Shown here: positions 21,267 to 23,425 of the stretch, piece by piece
Layout: each line of letters begins with the position of its first letter
How positions within the stretch are numbered: position 1 is the first letter of the stretch
Assembly: GCA_002729415.1 (NCBI GenBank)
Contig: PBXZ01000196.1
Span: 1 to 23,425, forward strand
Source: UBA9662 sp002729415
GTDB lineage: Bacteria; Poribacteria; WGA-4E; UBA9662
Length of the DNA: 23,425 bases
Direction of reading: 5' to 3'
Notes under the pieces: model-generated
Told to the model about the DNA's origin: nothing
Databases searched by the model: none
Seen by the model: only the letters and a program-made list of their open reading frames with translations
Made by a program: the position numbers and the translations under genes

Positions 21267-22619
21267 ATGAACCCAACCCAAGATATAATTCCCATTCTAA
21301 AATTGGCACTCAGGTATCATCGTGAAGGTAACCTTGATTATGCTAAATATGTTTATCAACATGTGTTGGGCATTGATCCTCAAAATGCTGATGCCCTGCA
21401 CCTTCTTGGTGTCAGTGTATACCAATCAGAGCAATATGATATTGCTATTAACTTAATCACTCAAGCCATACAGATAGATTCAACTAAACCCTTATTTTTT
21501 ACCAATCTGGGGAATGCTTTTCAGAAACAAGGAAAATTAGAGCAATCAACTCAAGCTTATCAGAAAGCCATTCAAATCCAACCTGACTACGCTGAGGCAT
21601 ATTTCAACTTGGGGAACTCACTGCGAGAACAAGGAAAATTAAAGGAATCAACCCAAGCTTTACAGAAAGCTGTTCAAATCCAACCTGACTACGCTGACGC
21701 CCATTTTAACTTGGCAATGTTGCTGTTATTACAAGGTCAGTTTGTTGAAGGATGGGAAAAATATGAGTGGAGATGGGATTCAAGCTTGAAATCTCAAAAA
21801 CGCAATTTCAAACGACCGCTATGGGATGGAACTTCTTTGAGCAGCAAATCGATATTGATCTATGCAGAACAAGGGTTTGGAGATAGCATACAGTTTGTTC
21901 GCTACATCGACTTATTCCCTGACACCACGACCATTATTGTTGCCTGTCAACCCGAACTGAAATCACTCCTTAAAAGGATAGGTCGTATTGACACATTAGT
22001 TACTAAAGGCGAAGATATACCTAAGTTCGATTTTCATGCTCCTATTGTCAGTTTACCTCATATTTTTGGCACAGTTCTCGAAACGATACCTGCCAAAATA
22101 CCATATCTTTACCCAGATAAAAATTCCGACTTTGCGTTCCTTTCAAATGATGAAAGGGATCTCAAAGTCGGAATTGCCTGGGCAGGTAGTCCAACACATA
22201 TCAATGATCGTAATAGGTCTATTAGCCTTAACAACTTCAAGTGTTTATTGGATATAAAGGGATGTGAGTTTTTCAGTTTGCAAGTAGGAGAACACCATCG
22301 GGATATAAAGCGGTGTGGGTACTCACGAATTATCAAAGACCTAGGAAAACAGTTTACTAATTTCCATCATACAGCATCCGCCATACTCCAATTGGATCTA
22401 GTTATCAGTGTTGATACTGCGGTAGCTCACTTAGCAGGCGCGCTTGGCAAACCTGTCTGGACATTATTACCTTTTATACCAGACTGGCGATGGATGCTTA
22501 ATCGTTCGGACTCACCGTGGTATCCTTCTATGACACTCTTTCGCCAAAGGAAGAGAGGAGACTGGCACAGCGTTTTCCAAGAAATCCGACTTACACTTAT
22601 ACAGTATTCTCAGCGATAG
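21267..22619 (+). CDS. TPR-repeat protein with GT9/heptosyltransferase-like C-terminal domain (copy B)
   Basis: The 450-residue paralogue has the same N-terminal lead (ILKLALRYHREGNLDYA), only four TPR units, the same EGWEKYEWRWD linker, and the same C-terminal domain (KSILIYAEQGFGDSIQFVRY, KVGIAWAGSPTH, VDTAVAHLAGALGKPVWTLL). Compared with copy A, four TPR units are missing while the catalytic-type domain is full length. TPR units 3 and 4 are 102 bases apart and share long runs such as QIQPDYA. AAGGA lies about 18 bases before the ATG, too far for a good site. It follows copy A by 78 bases and may be cotranscribed. Function is as for copy A; the different TPR number may alter protein partners. 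Confidence 0.87.
   Translation: MNPTQDIIPILKLALRYHREGNLDYAKYVYQHVLGIDPQNADALHLLGVSVYQSEQYDIAINLITQAIQIDSTKPLFFTNLGNAFQKQGKLEQSTQAYQKAIQIQPDYAEAYFNLGNSLREQGKLKESTQALQKAVQIQPDYADAHFNLAMLLLLQGQFVEGWEKYEWRWDSSLKSQKRNFKRPLWDGTSLSSKSILIYAEQGFGDSIQFVRYIDLFPDTTTIIVACQPELKSLLKRIGRIDTLVTKGEDIPKFDFHAPIVSLPHIFGTVLETIPAKIPYLYPDKNSDFAFLSNDERDLKVGIAWAGSPTHINDRNRSISLNNFKCLLDIKGCEFFSLQVGEHHRDIKRCGYSRIIKDLGKQFTNFHHTASAILQLDLVISVDTAVAHLAGALGKPVWTLLPFIPDWRWMLNRSDSPWYPSMTLFRQRKRGDWHSVFQEIRLTLIQYSQR
22330..22550 (+). repeat. 3' block shared with first TPR-glycosyltransferase gene (copy B)
   Basis: Partner of the block at 20899-21119, at a constant offset of 1431 bases without indels. Most differences between the two are silent. 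Confidence 0.7.
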
Positions 22620-22675
22620 GTGTTAAGTTTCAGCATAGTTTTAAATGTTACGCTAACTTTAATCCCTATTAGTCT

Positions 22676-23425
22676 ATGAATTCGAAGAATAATTTGCAAA
22701 ACTCTCAATTTGACATTAGCAGGTTCTTTGAGCAGGCAATTCAACATCATCAAGCGGGACAACTTGAGCAAGCCAAGAAAAAATATCAAGAAATTCTGGA
22801 CACAAATCCACAACACGCAGATTCCTCGCATTTGCTTGGATTGGTGGAGTATCAATACGGCAACTACATGAAGGCAATTGAACATATCCAACAAGCAGTT
22901 CTGATTTCTCCAAAACAACCCGTCTTTTTAAATAATTTGGGTAATGTGTTGAAAGAGATGGGAGAATTGGATCGATCTGTTCAGGCCTATCAACAGGCAC
23001 TTGAAATTGCACCTGACGATGCTGAGATACACAACAATCTGGGTGTGACATTGAAAGAGATGGGAGAATTGGATCGATCTGTTCAGGCTTATCAACAGGC
23101 ACTTGAAGTTGCACCTGACGATGCTGAGATACACAACAACCTGGGTGTGACATTGAAAGAGATGGGAGAATTGGATCGATCTGTTCAGGCCTATCAACAG
23201 GCACTTGAGATTAATCCCCAGTATGCTGAAGCACACAATAACTTGGGCAATGTGTTGAAAGAGATGGATCAGTTGGATGAATCCATTCACGCTTATCAGA
23301 AAGCATTGAAGATCAATCCTCAATACGTTGAAGTATATAATAACTTGTAATGTGTTGAAAGAGATGGATCAGTTGGATGAAGCCATTCACGCTTATCAGA
23401 AAGCTATTCAAATCCAGCCTGACTA
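22676..23425 (+). CDS. TPR-repeat protein, third tandem paralogue, frameshifted and cut by window end
   Basis: The start of the gene (FFEQAIQHHQAGQLEQAKKK) aligns with copies A and B. Six TPR units follow, three of them nearly identical (KEMGELDRSVQAYQQALE). The frame meets TAA at 23348-23350, right after VEVYNNL, where sister units continue LGNVLKEM. The unit spacing here is 100 bases rather than 102, so two bases (GG) appear to be missing. After the shift the frame reads NVLKEMDQLDEAIHAYQKAI to the window edge. Either the gene is broken, or it is switched by slippage in the repeat, or the assembly lost two bases in it. A glycosyltransferase domain, as in the sister genes, would be expected beyond the window. 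Confidence 0.75.
22949..23425 (+). repeat. Tandem 102-base TPR-coding units
   Basis: Unit starts (TTGAAAGAGATG) are at 22949, 23051, 23153, 23255 and 23355. The first three differ by a handful of bases; the fourth is more diverged and 100 bases long; the fifth runs off the window. One unit encodes one 34-residue TPR. Near identity at DNA level indicates recent unit duplication. Confidence 0.88.

Noticed and set aside
22716..23323. Long open frames on the minus strand opposite the third TPR gene
   Set aside because: They mirror the 102-base units, whose length is a multiple of three, so any frame free of stops in one unit stays open through all. The plus-strand TPR pattern is clear.
22949..23425. 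Tandem units as a possible CRISPR or satellite
   Set aside because: Unit length is 102 bases with no spacers and each unit codes for a normal TPR.

Overview
The window looks like chromosome of an uncultured, AT-rich Gram-negative bacterium with a large secreted-protein repertoire. The mix of LamG-fold secreted proteins, an FG-GAP/ASPIC-UnbV protein, a creatininase-family amidohydrolase, a DUF6785-like membrane protein, an anaerobic sulfatase-maturating enzyme and TPR-glycosyltransferases is what I would expect from Candidatus Poribacteria (sponge symbionts) or a relative. That assignment is inference from gene content. I see no tRNA, rRNA, CRISPR array, integrase or transposase.

Layout. 1-1012: 3' part of a CrtC/AttH-like lipocalin-fold gene (+). 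1073-1462: decayed C-terminal end of a DNA photolyase (-). 1468-2196: small secreted protein (-). 2570-3352: NAD-dependent epimerase/dehydrogenase (-), diverging from a creatininase-RidA pair (3789-5093, +). 5313-6503: right-handed beta-helix protein (-), diverging from an OSGIN-like FAD oxidoreductase (6623-7951, +). 8109-10580: exported protein with about 21 HEAT repeats and a TPR tail (+). 10636-12245: tandem LamG paralogues (-), diverging from a Ca-binding FG-GAP/ASPIC protein (12381-14030, +). 14037-15956: multi-pass membrane protein (-). 16095-18614: compact five-gene minus-strand operon of dicluster ferredoxin, four-helix membrane protein, two unlisted membrane micropeptides overlapping by 4 bp, and a sulfatase-maturase-type radical SAM enzyme, closed by an intrinsic terminator at 16028-16063. 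18615-19424: about 800 bases of non-coding DNA with inverted repeats. 19425-23425: three tandem TPR genes, the first two ending in a GT9/heptosyltransferase-like domain; the third is frameshifted and runs off the window.

The most notable observations are these. The ferredoxin/membrane/radical-SAM operon suggests a membrane-linked electron supply for sulfatase maturation. Three secreted proteins of two different folds share one C-terminal motif at identical distance from the stop. The TPR array shows fresh 102-bp unit expansion, a 100-bp frameshifted unit and a patch that looks gene-converted. The scattered single Ns fall mostly on third codon positions, so they look like strain polymorphism merged into a consensus, and they can be used as a rough test of which frames are under selection.
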